DNA from: an uncultured Porphyromonadaceae bacterium
GTDB taxonomy: Bacteria > Bacteroidota > Bacteroidia > Bacteroidales > Muribaculaceae
NCBI GenBank assembly: GCA_947175545.1
Contig: CAMWNI010000001.1
Location: 1-64,000 of the forward strand
Length of the DNA: 64,000 bases
Direction: 5' to 3'
Shown: one piece after another, positions 9,142-18,847 of the stretch
How the letters are laid out: the number at the start of each line of letters is the position of its first letter
Position numbering within the stretch: the first letter of the stretch is position 1
Program-made: the position numbers and the translations under genes
Notes under the pieces: model-generated
Database searches by the model: none
Told to the model about the DNA's origin: nothing
What the model saw: only the letters and a program-made list of their open reading frames with translations

Positions 9142-10110
9142 TTAGAGTACAGCCGGACGTGGAGTGCGTACCCGAGGTTTCAGTTCACCGCCCATCAGCA
9201 GGATAGTGCCGTTCGGAAGTAGAGCCGTCGCGGCTCCGGCACGCGCACGATCCGGATTATAATCAAGTGCGATCCACGTCTGGTCACAGGGATGAAAAAT
9301 ATATGTTTTCCCGTTAAATCTGTACCACTCCACCGGATGTTCGAGATAGTCAGGAGACTGATTCGTGATGGCGTCAAGGAAAATCCGACGGTTCACGCCT
9401 CCGGCACAAACAATGCGGTTATGGTCAAGAGTAACGGCAACACCGCCGCTGAGGGTCACACCCGAAGCGGGTTCGGGCATTTCTGTCCATTCGTTGGCTG
9501 CCGTATCATAGCAAAGGCCGGAAGTATGGACCGTTTTCGGTTCTCCACCATAAAAACCACCCCAGACATATAGTTTATTGCCGGCGGCGGCCATCACGGG
9601 CTGGACGCGCGGCAAACCGGGCATCATGGAAATCATCTGCCAACCCTCCTTAAGATTATCGAGGTCCAGGCATAAGAGTCCGCACGAAGGCTCTCCATCA
9701 AGATTTCCGCCGGCAATGTAGACAACATTCCCGATTGCAGCCCCGTAAGCATTATCAAGGGTTTTCGGCAAGTGGGGAAGGTCATGCAGTTTGCCGTCGG
9801 CAGTCAGCAACCAGGCGTTTTTAGTGGAGCCACCGGCCATTACGAGACCCTTGGGGGTCTGGGCTGATGCGCCGTAGGCCGTCTTGACCGGAAGCGAACC
9901 GACACGTTCACCGGTCAGCCCGTTGTATATTCCGCAATAGAATGTTTTCGACGCTGCGGGAACACTTATCGGGTCTTCGAACGGGAAGTTACATCCGCCG
10001 GCAAAGACGGGTATGTCACCCATCATTCCGCCAAACGAGCCGCTGACCCCATATTCGATCCCGGGTTCGGCAACAAGGGCAGCCACTGCAAGTATCATGG
10101 TTTTAATCAT
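9142..10110 (-). CDS. Kelch-type beta-propeller protein, cyclically permuted mutarotase (NanM-like)
   Basis: 322 aa. The repeated blades [54 protein letters not shown] and [14 protein letters not shown] fit the six-bladed N-acetylneuraminate epimerase / cyclically permuted mutarotase family. That family interconverts sialic acid anomers. No clear signal peptide is visible although family members are usually exported. The gene overlaps the trxB stop by 4 bases (ATGA), so it is translationally coupled to trxB. No sialidase or nan catabolic gene is in the window, so the substrate is uncertain. Confidence 0.75.
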   Translation of the reverse strand: MIKTMILAVAALVAEPGIEYGVSGSFGGMMGDIPVFAGGCNFPFEDPISVPAASKTFYCGIYNGLTGERVGSLPVKTAYGASAQTPKGLVMAGGSTKNAWLLTADGKLHDLPHLPKTLDNAYGAAIGNVVYIAGGNLDGEPSCGLLCLDLDNLKEGWQMISMMPGLPRVQPVMAAAGNKLYVWGGFYGGEPKTVHTSGLCYDTAANEWTEMPEPASGVTLSGGVAVTLDHNRIVCAGGVNRRIFLDAITNQSPDYLEHPVEWYRFNGKTYIFHPCDQTWIALDYNPDRARAGAATALLPNGTILLMGGELKPRVRTPRPAVL

Positions 10111-11036
10111 TCTTGTTCAAGAAGAAATGCCTCAGCATCAAGAGCGGCGCGACAGCCCATTCCGGCAGCCGAGACGGCCTGGCGATAACGCGGGTCGGCG
10201 ACATCGCCGGCGGCAAACACGCCTTTGACTGAGGTTGCGGTGGTTCCGTTGAAGGTCTTGATATAGCCCTGGGCATCAAGTTCAATGAAGGGTGCGAAGA
10301 TTTCGGTTTCAGGCTTATGACCAATGCCGAGGAAGAAGCCGTCGACGGCAATGTCGAAAAGGCGCTCTTCAGGGGTTCCCTTATGCTCGACAAGGTGGAC
10401 TCCCTCAAGGAAATCATCACCGAAAAGCCCGACGGTGTTGCAGTTGAAAAGAATCTCAATGTTTTCCTTCTCCATTACGCGCTTCTGCATCACTTTTGAG
10501 GCGCGCAGGTTCGGTTTGCGGACAATCATATAGACTTTAGAGGCAAGATTGCTCAGGTAAAGAGCCTCCTCGCAGGCCGTGTCGCCACCGCCAACAACCG
10601 CCACTACGCGCTTGCGATAGAAGAATCCGTCGCATGTTGCACAGGCGCTCACGCCCTGGCCTTTGTAGCGGTCCTCATCAGGCAGTCCGAGATACATTGC
10701 GGAGGCGCCGGTTGCAATGATGATTGTTTTTGCTTCGAGCCAGTTTCCGTTGTCGTCCTTCGCCGTGAAAGGATAGACATCCAGGTTCACCTCGCTGATG
10801 CGTCCGGGACGAATGTCCGCACCGAAGCGGGCTGCCTGTGCGCGCAACTTCTCCATCAGTTCAGGACCGGTGATTCCTTCGGGAAAGCCGGGAAAGTTCT
10901 CAACGTCGGAGGTGGTTGTCAGCTGGCCGCCGGGAGTGAATCCTTCGTAAATAACGGGAGCGAGGTTTGCGCGCGAGGCATAGGTCGCGGCGGTATATCC
11001 GGCCGGACCGGATCCGATTATCAAGCAGTTGATCAT
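10107..11036 (-). CDS. trxB: Thioredoxin-disulfide reductase
   Basis: 309 aa FAD/NADPH enzyme that reduces thioredoxin. The FAD-binding [10 protein letters not shown] is at the N-terminus. The redox-active pair Cys132-Ala-Thr-Cys135 lies in ACATCDGFF. The NADPH-binding [15 protein letters not shown] follows, and the C-terminal FAD motif is [10 protein letters not shown]. Length is normal. It sits downstream of the LolA-like gene and ftsK, an arrangement I recall from other Bacteroidetes. Confidence 0.96.
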   Translation of the reverse strand: MINCLIIGSGPAGYTAATYASRANLAPVIYEGFTPGGQLTTTSDVENFPGFPEGITGPELMEKLRAQAARFGADIRPGRISEVNLDVYPFTAKDDNGNWLEAKTIIIATGASAMYLGLPDEDRYKGQGVSACATCDGFFYRKRVVAVVGGGDTACEEALYLSNLASKVYMIVRKPNLRASKVMQKRVMEKENIEILFNCNTVGLFGDDFLEGVHLVEHKGTPEERLFDIAVDGFFLGIGHKPETEIFAPFIELDAQGYIKTFNGTTATSVKGVFAAGDVADPRYRQAVSAAGMGCRAALDAEAFLLEQE

Positions 11037-11074
11037 TTTTTTCTTGAATTTATATGGTTGAGTGTTTATGAGGG

Positions 11075-11650
11075 TTATCTGAGGTCAGTGACAGTGACTC
11101 CTTTCGGCACCTTCAGTTGGAACGCGGAAAGGGGGCTTTTGGTTTTTCCGGGGGTAAATTTCATGTCAGCGACAGAAAGCGTTCCCGCTCCGGCAACTAT
11201 GGTCATTGACTGCGGCCAGACTCCGGTGCCGGGGAAACTGACGGTCACTTCCGAGATATCGGAAATTCCGCTGAGTGGCATCAGCCGATAGGTTTCACCC
11301 TTGAGCCTGACTCCGCTGAAGGCGGTTCCGAGAGTCGAAAGGATTGCCGCAGGATTTCCGGCGGCAAGCTCGTCGGCCGTCGGGTTGATGATGGACACCT
11401 CCTTGTCAGGAACCAAGTAGGCCCACTGGGTTGTGCCGTCATAGTAAACGCGAGCGTCACCGAGGTCAAGCGCAAACTTACCGCCGTCGCCAAGGAGCAT
11501 GCGTCCGGGGCGCCCGTTGACCTTGAATTCAACCCGGAGCGTTGGAGTTGAGTTGACACTCTTGGCCGCTTCCTTGACGCGAGCCGGAAGCTCGGCCGAA
11601 GCAGAAAAGCCTAAAAGCGCAATTAGCGCAAAAAACAGGAGCTTTTTCAT
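11075..11650 (-). CDS. LolA-like periplasmic lipoprotein carrier
   Basis: 191 aa with a signal peptide (cleavage near SASA, about residue 19). The remaining sequence shows the pattern of the LolA/LolB fold: beta-strands such as [14 protein letters not shown], then [23 protein letters not shown]. By family it carries lipoproteins from the inner to the outer membrane. Identity is low, as is usual for Bacteroidetes LolA homologues. It lies between ftsK (35 bases upstream) and trxB on the same strand. Confidence 0.72.
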   Translation of the reverse strand: MKKLLFFALIALLGFSASAELPARVKEAAKSVNSTPTLRVEFKVNGRPGRMLLGDGGKFALDLGDARVYYDGTTQWAYLVPDKEVSIINPTADELAAGNPAAILSTLGTAFSGVRLKGETYRLMPLSGISDISEVTVSFPGTGVWPQSMTIVAGAGTLSVADMKFTPGKTKSPLSAFQLKVPKGVTVTDLR

Positions 11651-11685
11651 CTCTTTTCGTTCTGATTTAGTAATTACGGAGAGGG

Positions 11686-14247
11686 TTATCCGCCAAAAAT
11701 TCGATCCAGATCCATTGGATCAACCAGTACCTGACGCGGCTTTGAGCCGATTGCGGGGCCGACAATTTTGGCCGCCTCAAGCTGGTCCATGATTTTGCCG
11801 GCACGGTTGTAGCCAATCGAATAGCGGCGCTGAAGCGACGATGTCGAAGCCGTGTCACCCGCACTGACAATGAATCGCGCACACTCCTCGAAGAGCGGAT
11901 CGCGGTCGCCGTTTCCGGCGCCGAAGACCGGCGCGCCGTTCTCGCCCGGGTCAGGCACGAAGTCCGGAAGTTCGTAGGCATGCGGATAGCCCTGCTGTTC
12001 GGATATGCAATCGCAGATGGCTTCGACCTCAGGGGTGTCAACAAAAGCGCACTGCACGCGCTCAAGATTGCCATTGGTCGAAAAGAACATGTCACCACGG
12101 CCAACGAGCTGATGCGCTCCTGTGCGGTCAAGAATTGTCTTTGAGTCGACCATCTGAGAAACACGAAAGGCAATACGTCCGGGAAAGTTTGCCTTAATCA
12201 GTCCTGTAATCACATTGGTCGAGGGGCGCTGAGTGGCAATAATCACGTGGATACCTACGGCACGGGCCTTCTGGGCCAGGCGGCAAATCGGAGCCTCGAC
12301 TTCCTTGCCGGCGGTCATTATGAGGTCTGCGAACTCGTCGACAATCACGACGATATAAGGCATGTACTCATGACCCTTTTCCGGGTTCAGACGTCGGGAA
12401 ATAAACTTCTGGTTATACTCCTTGACGCCGCGACATCCGGCCTTACTCAGCAGCGAATAGCGGTTGTCCATCAGCACACAGAGTGAATTCAGGGTGGCAA
12501 CGACCTTGTTCGGGTCGGTAATGACAGCATCTTCCTCCTCGGGCAGTTTGGCAAGATAGTGGCGTTCCAGAGTGCGATAGAGCGAGAATTCGACCATTTT
12601 CGGGTCGACAAGCACAAATTTCAGTTCGGCAGGATGCTTTTTGTAGAGCAGCGAGGTGATGATAGCGTTCAGGCCAACGGATTTACCCTGACCGGTAGCG
12701 CCGGCCACGAGCAGATGAGGCATCTTGGCCAAGTCTGCGATAAAGACTTCGTTGCTGATTGTCGCTCCAAGGGCCATCGGGAGTTCATAATTGCAGTCCT
12801 GGAACTTTTTCGAAGCGATAATCGAGCGCATTGAAACCACCTGCGGGTCACTGTTCGGCACCTCGATGCCGATTGTTCCCTTGCCGGGAATCGGAGCGAT
12901 GATTCGGATTCCGGTTGCTTTGAGTGCGAGGGCAAGGTCCTCCTCAACGCGCTTGATTGCCTGAATTCGCTGACCCGCGGCCGGCACCACTTCAAAGAGC
13001 GTGATTGTGGGTCCGACCGTGGCGCGGATGCTCGAAATCTGAATGTCAAACTGGGCAAGCGCATCAAGAATACGCTGCTTGTTGGCCTCAAGTTCGGCCG
13101 CATCGACCGTAACGGAAGAGCCGCGGCGGTCTTCAAGCAGGTCAATCGGAGGGAAATGATAGTGAGAGAGGTCGGCCGTCGGATCATAGGCATCGGTTGA
13201 AATGCGGTCAGCCTCCTCGATCTCGTTTGCTTCAATTTTGAATTCCTCCGGTTCAGGATTTGCTTCCGGTTCAGGTTCGGACGCCGCCGCTACGGCCATG
13301 TTGCCCGGCTCGGAATCAGGAGCGCAGAAAGCGTCAAACGGGTCCTGCTCCGGCTCAGGGTCAGACTCCGGTTCCTCCGCGGCCTCGTCTGCATTGTCAA
13401 CAAGTATGTCGTCCGCAGCAACAACAGGCTCGGGAGCTTTTTTTTGCGTATTGCGGACAGATTCTGCCCTGCGACGGGCCTGAAGTTCCTTAAATTCCTG
13501 CATGCGCGCGCGAACCTTATTATAAAAGCGCGAAATCTGGGTCATGAAGATAATCGCGACAAGAGAGACCAGGGCGCAGCTGACCGCGATAGCGCCAAAG
13601 GGCGACGTGTATTCAATCAGGAATTTATTAACATAGTAGCCATGATGGCCGCCAAAACGGATTGCGGAAGCGGTTGCATAAGTCAGCAGGCCAACGACGA
13701 TACTGAGCGAGATGGCCAGCACCAGACTTTTCAGCGTCAGCGCCCAGAAGCGAATCTTGATGACGCCGAGCATTGCAAGGCCAATGCAGACAAGCCAGAA
13801 CACCAATACGAAAGAGCCAACACCGAGCGAGCCGGTCAGCAGCGTATTGCCGAGCCATGCGCCCGTCGGTCCGGCGGAATTGGCAACAGAGCCGCCGGTG
13901 CTGACAATCTGACCGACGGAGTTATAGACAATCACTGCCTGATCGGCCGACGCCGTGAAGAGCGTCGACATCAGAGCCAGGAGAAGATAAGTCGCGAAAA
14001 GCAGAATGACCACTCCGCCAAACATAACCCAGCGGCTGTCGAGGGTCGGCACGACGCGTCTGCGCTCCGAGGAGGACTGGCGTTTCTTCGGCGTCGGAGC
14101 AGACTGATCTTTTGCGCGAGTCTGACGCCGACGGGACGCCGGCGGCTGATTCCGGGTCTCTTCCTGCTCGGGCGCCTTGGGGTCGAGTCCCCCCATCAGG
14201 TCGTCAAGCTCGTCATTATTGCGGTCCGGATTATAGAAATTAGCCAT
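11686..14247 (-). CDS. ftsK: DNA translocase FtsK
   Basis: 853 aa. It is a membrane-anchored hexameric DNA pump that moves the chromosome terminus at the septum and activates dimer resolution. About four membrane segments lie in residues 70-240, then an acidic, proline-rich linker (about 270-360). The motor follows, with Walker A GATGQGKSVGLNA near residue 520 and Walker B YIVVIVDEFADLI. The C-terminal gamma winged-helix domain carries SLQRRYSIGYNRAGKIMDQLE. The linker is short compared with E. coli FtsK, as in SpoIIIE-type proteins. Confidence 0.95.
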   Translation of the reverse strand: MANFYNPDRNNDELDDLMGGLDPKAPEQEETRNQPPASRRRQTRAKDQSAPTPKKRQSSSERRRVVPTLDSRWVMFGGVVILLFATYLLLALMSTLFTASADQAVIVYNSVGQIVSTGGSVANSAGPTGAWLGNTLLTGSLGVGSFVLVFWLVCIGLAMLGVIKIRFWALTLKSLVLAISLSIVVGLLTYATASAIRFGGHHGYYVNKFLIEYTSPFGAIAVSCALVSLVAIIFMTQISRFYNKVRARMQEFKELQARRRAESVRNTQKKAPEPVVAADDILVDNADEAAEEPESDPEPEQDPFDAFCAPDSEPGNMAVAAASEPEPEANPEPEEFKIEANEIEEADRISTDAYDPTADLSHYHFPPIDLLEDRRGSSVTVDAAELEANKQRILDALAQFDIQISSIRATVGPTITLFEVVPAAGQRIQAIKRVEEDLALALKATGIRIIAPIPGKGTIGIEVPNSDPQVVSMRSIIASKKFQDCNYELPMALGATISNEVFIADLAKMPHLLVAGATGQGKSVGLNAIITSLLYKKHPAELKFVLVDPKMVEFSLYRTLERHYLAKLPEEEDAVITDPNKVVATLNSLCVLMDNRYSLLSKAGCRGVKEYNQKFISRRLNPEKGHEYMPYIVVIVDEFADLIMTAGKEVEAPICRLAQKARAVGIHVIIATQRPSTNVITGLIKANFPGRIAFRVSQMVDSKTILDRTGAHQLVGRGDMFFSTNGNLERVQCAFVDTPEVEAICDCISEQQGYPHAYELPDFVPDPGENGAPVFGAGNGDRDPLFEECARFIVSAGDTASTSSLQRRYSIGYNRAGKIMDQLEAAKIVGPAIGSKPRQVLVDPMDLDRIFGG

Positions 14248-14281
14248 AAATTGTCAGTTAGAGATATGAGACAGGAGATGT

Positions 14282-14746
14282 TTATTTCTGGAAGGCGCGG
14301 GCAATTGCGCGCTTGTCATCGCGCTCGCGGATTGACTGACGCTTGTCAAATTCCTTTTTGCCGCGACCAACGCCAATAACAAGCTTGGCAAGCCCACGGT
14401 CATTGATAAACATGCGCAGCGGCACGATTGTATTGCCCGGCTCCTTCGATTCTTTCTCGAGCTGGCGAATTTCCTTTTTCGAGAGCAGAAGTTTGCGCTC
14501 GCGTCGCTCGGTATGATTATTATAGGTCCCGTAGAAATATTCGGCGATATACATGTTCTTGACCCAGACCTCGCCCCGGTCAACATAGCAGAATGTATCA
14601 ACCAGCGAAGCCTTGCCGAGGCGAATCGACTTGATTTCCGTTCCGGTCAGGACAATTCCGGCGGTAAAGGTGTCGCCGATGGCATAGTCAAACGTGGCGC
14701 GCCTGTTCTTTATATTGATTTCCTTGAATTTCATTTTTGTTGCCAT
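14282..14746 (-). CDS. smpB: SsrA-binding protein
   Basis: 154 aa. It binds tmRNA and delivers it to stalled ribosomes (trans-translation). Family signatures include [10 protein letters not shown] near the start, [17 protein letters not shown], and the C-terminal [14 protein letters not shown] followed by a basic tail. Length is normal. No ssrA gene is seen in the window. It lies 34 bases upstream of ftsK on the same strand. Confidence 0.95.
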   Translation of the reverse strand: MATKMKFKEINIKNRRATFDYAIGDTFTAGIVLTGTEIKSIRLGKASLVDTFCYVDRGEVWVKNMYIAEYFYGTYNNHTERRERKLLLSKKEIRQLEKESKEPGNTIVPLRMFINDRGLAKLVIGVGRGKKEFDKRQSIRERDDKRAIARAFQK

Positions 14747-14807
14747 AAGCTCACTTTCTTTTTTTGTTTACTCTAAAGCCCTACGCTCCGCACACCGGAA
14801 TAGGGTC

Positions 14808-15359
14808 TTATCCCGCCATCGGGCCAAGCAGGCCTCCGAGGATATAGACCGGAAGAATCACGGCAACAATACCGAACGCGAGCATCAGTCCGGTGCGTGA
14901 CGAGTCAACGCCGAGAAACCCACGCGCCCTGTACATTACAACGACGACGAACAATGGCAGGAATTGCAGAATCGGCACTTCGGCCGGCAGCAGATTCTCA
15001 ATAAACCCAATCAGGGCCATCTGGCCGACGTTCAGCGCTGCAAAAACCGAGATGCGCTCGCGGTCAACGAGTCCGTCCTCGGTGATTCGCGGGAGCAACG
15101 CCGTCAGCAATGCCTGAGCGATAAAGTATGTCAGCATATAGACGGCAAACGTAATTACCGAACGAATGATGACAGTCGACAGCAGCAAGTGAGAATCCCA
15201 CAATGCCGCGACCCCTACGCTTGCCCCGGTTAACACACAGAGCGGCAGCAGGCCGAAAAGCAGAATCCGGTGTGCGTCAGGCATAGCCGCAGCCACGTCG
15301 TCCCACCCCTTCGAGGGGGCAAGCACAAGCTGGAGCATCAGTTTCAGGTAATTAAGCAT
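14808..15359 (-). CDS. Small multi-pass membrane protein, Yip1-domain-like
   Basis: 183 aa with about five hydrophobic segments and a short cytoplasmic N-terminus containing APSKGWDDV, a pattern seen in Bacteroidales Yip1-like proteins. The role is unknown. The frame is open further upstream to 15434, but that part is AT-rich non-conserved sequence containing a -7-like TAAATTTG on the minus strand. The ATG at 15359 is therefore preferred. It is first in the minus-strand run towards smpB, ftsK and trxB. Confidence 0.6.
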   Translation of the reverse strand: MLNYLKLMLQLVLAPSKGWDDVAAAMPDAHRILLFGLLPLCVLTGASVGVAALWDSHLLLSTVIIRSVITFAVYMLTYFIAQALLTALLPRITEDGLVDRERISVFAALNVGQMALIGFIENLLPAEVPILQFLPLFVVVVMYRARGFLGVDSSRTGLMLAFGIVAVILPVYILGGLLGPMAG

Positions 15360-15469
15360 AGGGAAAGTATTTACAATTGCAAATTTACGTACTTTCCACT
15401 GATTCTCCAAAAAAACTTTAAGCCATTGCGACAAGAAAACAGATTTTATTTTACTTTTTTCGCGTAAAA

Positions 15470-15501
15470 TTTGGCCGTCAGAATTTTAAGCCCTAACTTT
15501 G
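15470..15501 (+). promoter_or_regulatory. Promoter of the sensor kinase - mtnN - luxS unit
   Basis: -33 TTTG at 15470-15473 and -7 TAACTTTG at 15494-15501, 20 bp apart, match the Bacteroidetes consensus. The ATG at 15554 is 52 bases further on. Confidence 0.75.
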
Positions 15502-15553
15502 CAATGGTTTTGTGACATTTTTTTATTACATTTGGCATAAAATAGCCATCGCA

Positions 15554-17677
15554 ATGAAACGACTGAAACGACTAACGGCCTGCATATTAACAATGGCGCT
15601 ATGCGTCATTGCCGGCCATGCTCAAACCAACCGCACGAAGGTTTCGGACAAGACCAACAGCGAACTGACCGACAGCCTCCGCAGCGAACTTGCCCTGGTC
15701 AAAACATCGGCAGACAGCATTCCGATTCTATATGACATTTATGACCTCGCCAACTATGCCAACCGGTATGAAACAGGCGAGGAACTCTATCAGGTCGCCG
15801 TTCGCGCCAAAAACGAGAAAGTTCAGATTGACATGCTCAACCGCCTGTCAAGCATTGCCATGTCAATGTATCAGACGGACAGCATCCGGCTGATGCTCAG
15901 CCGCATTGAAAGCCTTCCGGAATCGCCGGACAAGCGGATTGCCGAGTGTCTGATCAAGAGCAACCTCGGTGCTTCAATCAAATTTTCAAGCGAGCAGGAG
16001 CTTGCGGACTCGATTCAGGTTCTCCTCAACGAAATCAAGGTGAGCAAGGAGCGCGGAATGGACCGCTACGACCGCATTGCCCGCATGTTCATTCTCTGCG
16101 AGTATCTCCAGGGGTTCACTCAGGGATCGTTCCTGACGGAATATATTGACCGTCTTGACGCGGAGATTTCACAGTTGCCGTTTGATCAAGCTGTGGCAAT
16201 CCGCAACAAGTTCTATGCGAGCGCGGCCATGCTCTATCTCCGAAACGAGCAATTCGAAAAAGCGGTCAACGCCGACCGCAAACTCCTTTCGACAATTGAC
16301 CGAATCGAAGCCCATAATTCAAAATCGGAACGCAAGTTTTATGACCCGATTATCAATCGATACATCAGCCTGCGCCGCATGATAAAATGCTATCCGGCCC
16401 TGAGCGAGGCCGAGACCCAGGCAATTTTCGACAACATCATGGAACTTGCCGAGCGCAACGAAGACATTCGCTGCGACATGGAAGTCAACCCCTTGCCGGA
16501 AATGGCACTCTACATGAAACGCCGGGAGTATGACAAGGCGCTACCACTGTTGAAAATCCTGGCCAACAACGCCGACACGCTTTACAATAAGAAATACTAC
16601 CTGCGCCGGCTGTGCGAGGCCGCTGAAAGCATTGGCAGCCACGAAGACCTGGCCGAGGCGTCAATCGAGTACAGCAGGATTCTTGAGGAATTCACTGACC
16701 TGAAGACCGCCGAGCGCCTGCGCGAGCTGGAACTGAACTATAAATATGAATCGCTCCGAGAGGATGACGCCGAAAAACTGCGCAGCCACGAACAATGGGT
16801 AACCACTCTGGCAATCGTCGCGTCCGTTCTGCTCGCGATAGTCATCATTGCGTTCATTGTCATGGCAGTCCGGCTCTCCTCAGGCAAAATGAAACTGGCC
16901 CGCGCCAACGCTAAACTGCTCTCCGAAGGCGAGGAACTGCGCCTGACCACGGAGTCGCTGACAAAAGCACGCGACTGCGCACGCAAGGCCGACACTGAGA
17001 AGACCAAACTCGTCAACTACGTGACCAACGAGGTACTGAACCCGATTAACACCATTATTGAATACTCACAGATAATCATTGACAACGCCCAGGGCGAAAA
17101 CAAGGCTTACCTGGAACGCTTCAAATCAATCATTGATATGAACGTGCGTCTGCTGCTCGGTCTGATTGCCGACGTTCAGGAACTTGCAGTCGTTGAAAGC
17201 AGCACGCTGCCGGTCCATCGCGTTCCGGTTGACCTCAACGCTGTCGGCCAGGATGCCGTTGACTCAATCCTTCCGCAGATTAACAAAGGCGTGGAAATTC
17301 AATTCCATCCCGGCGGCGACAGCAAAAAACTGATTTACAGAACTGACCCGCGCCGCGTTGAAATTGTGCTGCTCAACCTGCTGAGCAATGCCGCAAAGTT
17401 CACACCACAGGGACGCATTGACCTCAGCGTTGAAATCTCGGCCGAAACCGGCGACGCAGTCTTCACCGTCACGGACACCGGCATCGGCGTTCCTCCCGAA
17501 AAGGCCGAGACGATTTTCAAACGATTCGAGCGTCTTAACCCCGAAATCGAAGGCTCGGGACTGGGGCTGAGCGTCTGTCGCCTCGTTTGCCATACTCTTG
17601 ACGCGACCGTTACGCTCGACACGTCATATGCCGGCCCCGGCTCACGCTTCATTTTCCGCATCCACCCTCACGAATAA
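15554..17677 (+). CDS. TPR-type sensor histidine kinase lacking the phospho-acceptor histidine
   Basis: 707 aa. A signal peptide (about 1-24) leads into an alpha-helical, TPR-like periplasmic sensor (about 40-400). One membrane segment follows (about 415-440), then a short coiled coil and a HisKA-HATPase module. The H-box reads TNEVLNPINTI, so Asn492 occupies the position of the expected His in SHE(I/L)RTPL. The ATPase is intact: N-box NLLSNAAKFTP, G1 DTGIGVP, then GSGLGLSV. It can probably bind ATP but not autophosphorylate at the usual place. No response regulator is adjacent. An in-frame GTG at 15512 would add 14 residues ahead of the signal peptide and is less likely. Confidence 0.85.
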   Translation: MKRLKRLTACILTMALCVIAGHAQTNRTKVSDKTNSELTDSLRSELALVKTSADSIPILYDIYDLANYANRYETGEELYQVAVRAKNEKVQIDMLNRLSSIAMSMYQTDSIRLMLSRIESLPESPDKRIAECLIKSNLGASIKFSSEQELADSIQVLLNEIKVSKERGMDRYDRIARMFILCEYLQGFTQGSFLTEYIDRLDAEISQLPFDQAVAIRNKFYASAAMLYLRNEQFEKAVNADRKLLSTIDRIEAHNSKSERKFYDPIINRYISLRRMIKCYPALSEAETQAIFDNIMELAERNEDIRCDMEVNPLPEMALYMKRREYDKALPLLKILANNADTLYNKKYYLRRLCEAAESIGSHEDLAEASIEYSRILEEFTDLKTAERLRELELNYKYESLREDDAEKLRSHEQWVTTLAIVASVLLAIVIIAFIVMAVRLSSGKMKLARANAKLLSEGEELRLTTESLTKARDCARKADTEKTKLVNYVTNEVLNPINTIIEYSQIIIDNAQGENKAYLERFKSIIDMNVRLLLGLIADVQELAVVESSTLPVHRVPVDLNAVGQDAVDSILPQINKGVEIQFHPGGDSKKLIYRTDPRRVEIVLLNLLSNAAKFTPQGRIDLSVEISAETGDAVFTVTDTGIGVPPEKAETIFKRFERLNPEIEGSGLGLSVCRLVCHTLDATVTLDTSYAGPGSRFIFRIHPHE

Positions 17678-17697
17678 ATCCCACTAAACAATAACCC

Positions 17698-18375
17698 ATG
17701 AAGATTGGAATAATCGTTGCCATGGAGAAGGAATTGCGCCTTCTTCTCCCTCTTGTTGAAAACCCATCCATAATCGAGACCGAAGGCTTCACGCTTCACT
17801 GCGGCATGATTTCCGGCAAAGAAGTCTGCATTGGCAAGTGCGGTATTGGAAAGGTCAATGCCGCGCTCGGCTGCTCAGCCCTGATTCGAACGTTCAGTCC
17901 TGACCTGGTAATCAACACGGGAGTTGCGGGCGGGACCGGTTCGGCCGCAGTTCTTGACGTGGTCGCCGCAACCGCAGTTGGCTATCACGACGTCTGGTGC
18001 GGCCCCGGCACTATCCCGGGCGAGGCCGCCGGATGTCCGCGACTGTTTCCCGCCGCTCAGGTCGCAACCGAGGCGCTCAGGCGCTCAGGCGCCCGAGTGA
18101 AGTTCGGGGTCATGGCCTCCGGCGACGTCTTTGTCGACTCGCCCGAGACAGTCAGCCGGATTCTTGAACTCTACCCGGATGCAGCCGGATGTGACATGGA
18201 GAGCGGCGCCCTAGCGCAGACGTGCCATCATTTCGGAGTGCCGTTTTTCTGCCTGCGCGTAATTTCAGACACTCCCGGAAAGGTGTCGGACAACGGCGCA
18301 CAATATGAGTCCTTCTGGGTCAAAGCCCCGGAAGAGACATTCGAGATTCTTAAATCAACCCTTGCCTGTCTATGA
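17698..18375 (+). CDS. mtnN: 5'-methylthioadenosine/S-adenosylhomocysteine nucleosidase
   Basis: 225 aa. It hydrolyses the glycosidic bond of S-adenosylhomocysteine and methylthioadenosine, releasing adenine. The catalytic acid is Glu12 in VAMEKEL, the ribose-binding Glu168 lies in CDMESGA, and the base-activating Asp191 lies in VISDTPG. Futalosine hydrolase is a related alternative, but the 4-base overlap with luxS, the next enzyme of SAH recycling, favours MTAN. It begins 20 bases after the sensor kinase. Confidence 0.88.
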   Translation: MKIGIIVAMEKELRLLLPLVENPSIIETEGFTLHCGMISGKEVCIGKCGIGKVNAALGCSALIRTFSPDLVINTGVAGGTGSAAVLDVVAATAVGYHDVWCGPGTIPGEAAGCPRLFPAAQVATEALRRSGARVKFGVMASGDVFVDSPETVSRILELYPDAAGCDMESGALAQTCHHFGVPFFCLRVISDTPGKVSDNGAQYESFWVKAPEETFEILKSTLACL

Positions 18376-18845
18376 AAAAAATCCCCTCGTTCACGATTGA
18401 CCATAACCGCCTGATTGCCGGCGTCTATGTCAGCCGGCGCGACTATACTCCAGGCGGTGACTGCATCACGACCTTCGACGTGCGCCTGACCGCTCCGAAC
18501 CGCGAACCGGCCCTCAGCCCCGAGGCGCTCCACTCGATAGAGCATCTTGCAGCCACCTTTCTGCGCAACGATGCGGAATGGGCATCACGGGTTGTATACT
18601 GGGGTCCGATGGGTTGCTGTACCGGCTCCTACCTCCTGCTTCAGGGCGAGGTTGAGCCGACAGAGATTCTGCCGCTGCTGAAACGCATGTTTGACTTCAT
18701 CGCCGGATTCGAGGGCGATATTCCGGGGGCAACAGCCGCTGACTGCGGCAACTATACGTTCAACGACCTCGAAGCCGCACGCCTCGCCGCCTCCGCCTTC
18801 AGCAAGAAGCTTGCCGAAGGTGTTCCGACGGTCTACCCCTCCTAA
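18372..18845 (+). CDS. luxS: S-ribosylhomocysteine lyase (AI-2 synthase)
   Basis: 157 aa. It cleaves S-ribosylhomocysteine to homocysteine and DPD, the precursor of autoinducer-2. Metal ligands are His54 and His58 in HSIEH, with catalytic Glu57, and Cys125. The catalytic cysteine is Cys82 in GPMGCCTG. The family usually has Arg after this Cys; here residue 83 is Cys (codon TGT). Coupled to mtnN, it completes the activated methyl cycle. It ends 2 bases before the converging stop of the next gene. Confidence 0.93.
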   Translation: MKKIPSFTIDHNRLIAGVYVSRRDYTPGGDCITTFDVRLTAPNREPALSPEALHSIEHLAATFLRNDAEWASRVVYWGPMGCCTGSYLLLQGEVEPTEILPLLKRMFDFIAGFEGDIPGATAADCGNYTFNDLEAARLAASAFSKKLAEGVPTVYPS

Positions 18846-18847
18846 AA

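Noticed and set aside
13444-14379. Long plus-strand open frame (311 codons) opposite ftsK
   Set aside because: It lies antisense to the conserved ftsK membrane domain, has no family features or signal, and its composition mirrors the codon bias of ftsK.
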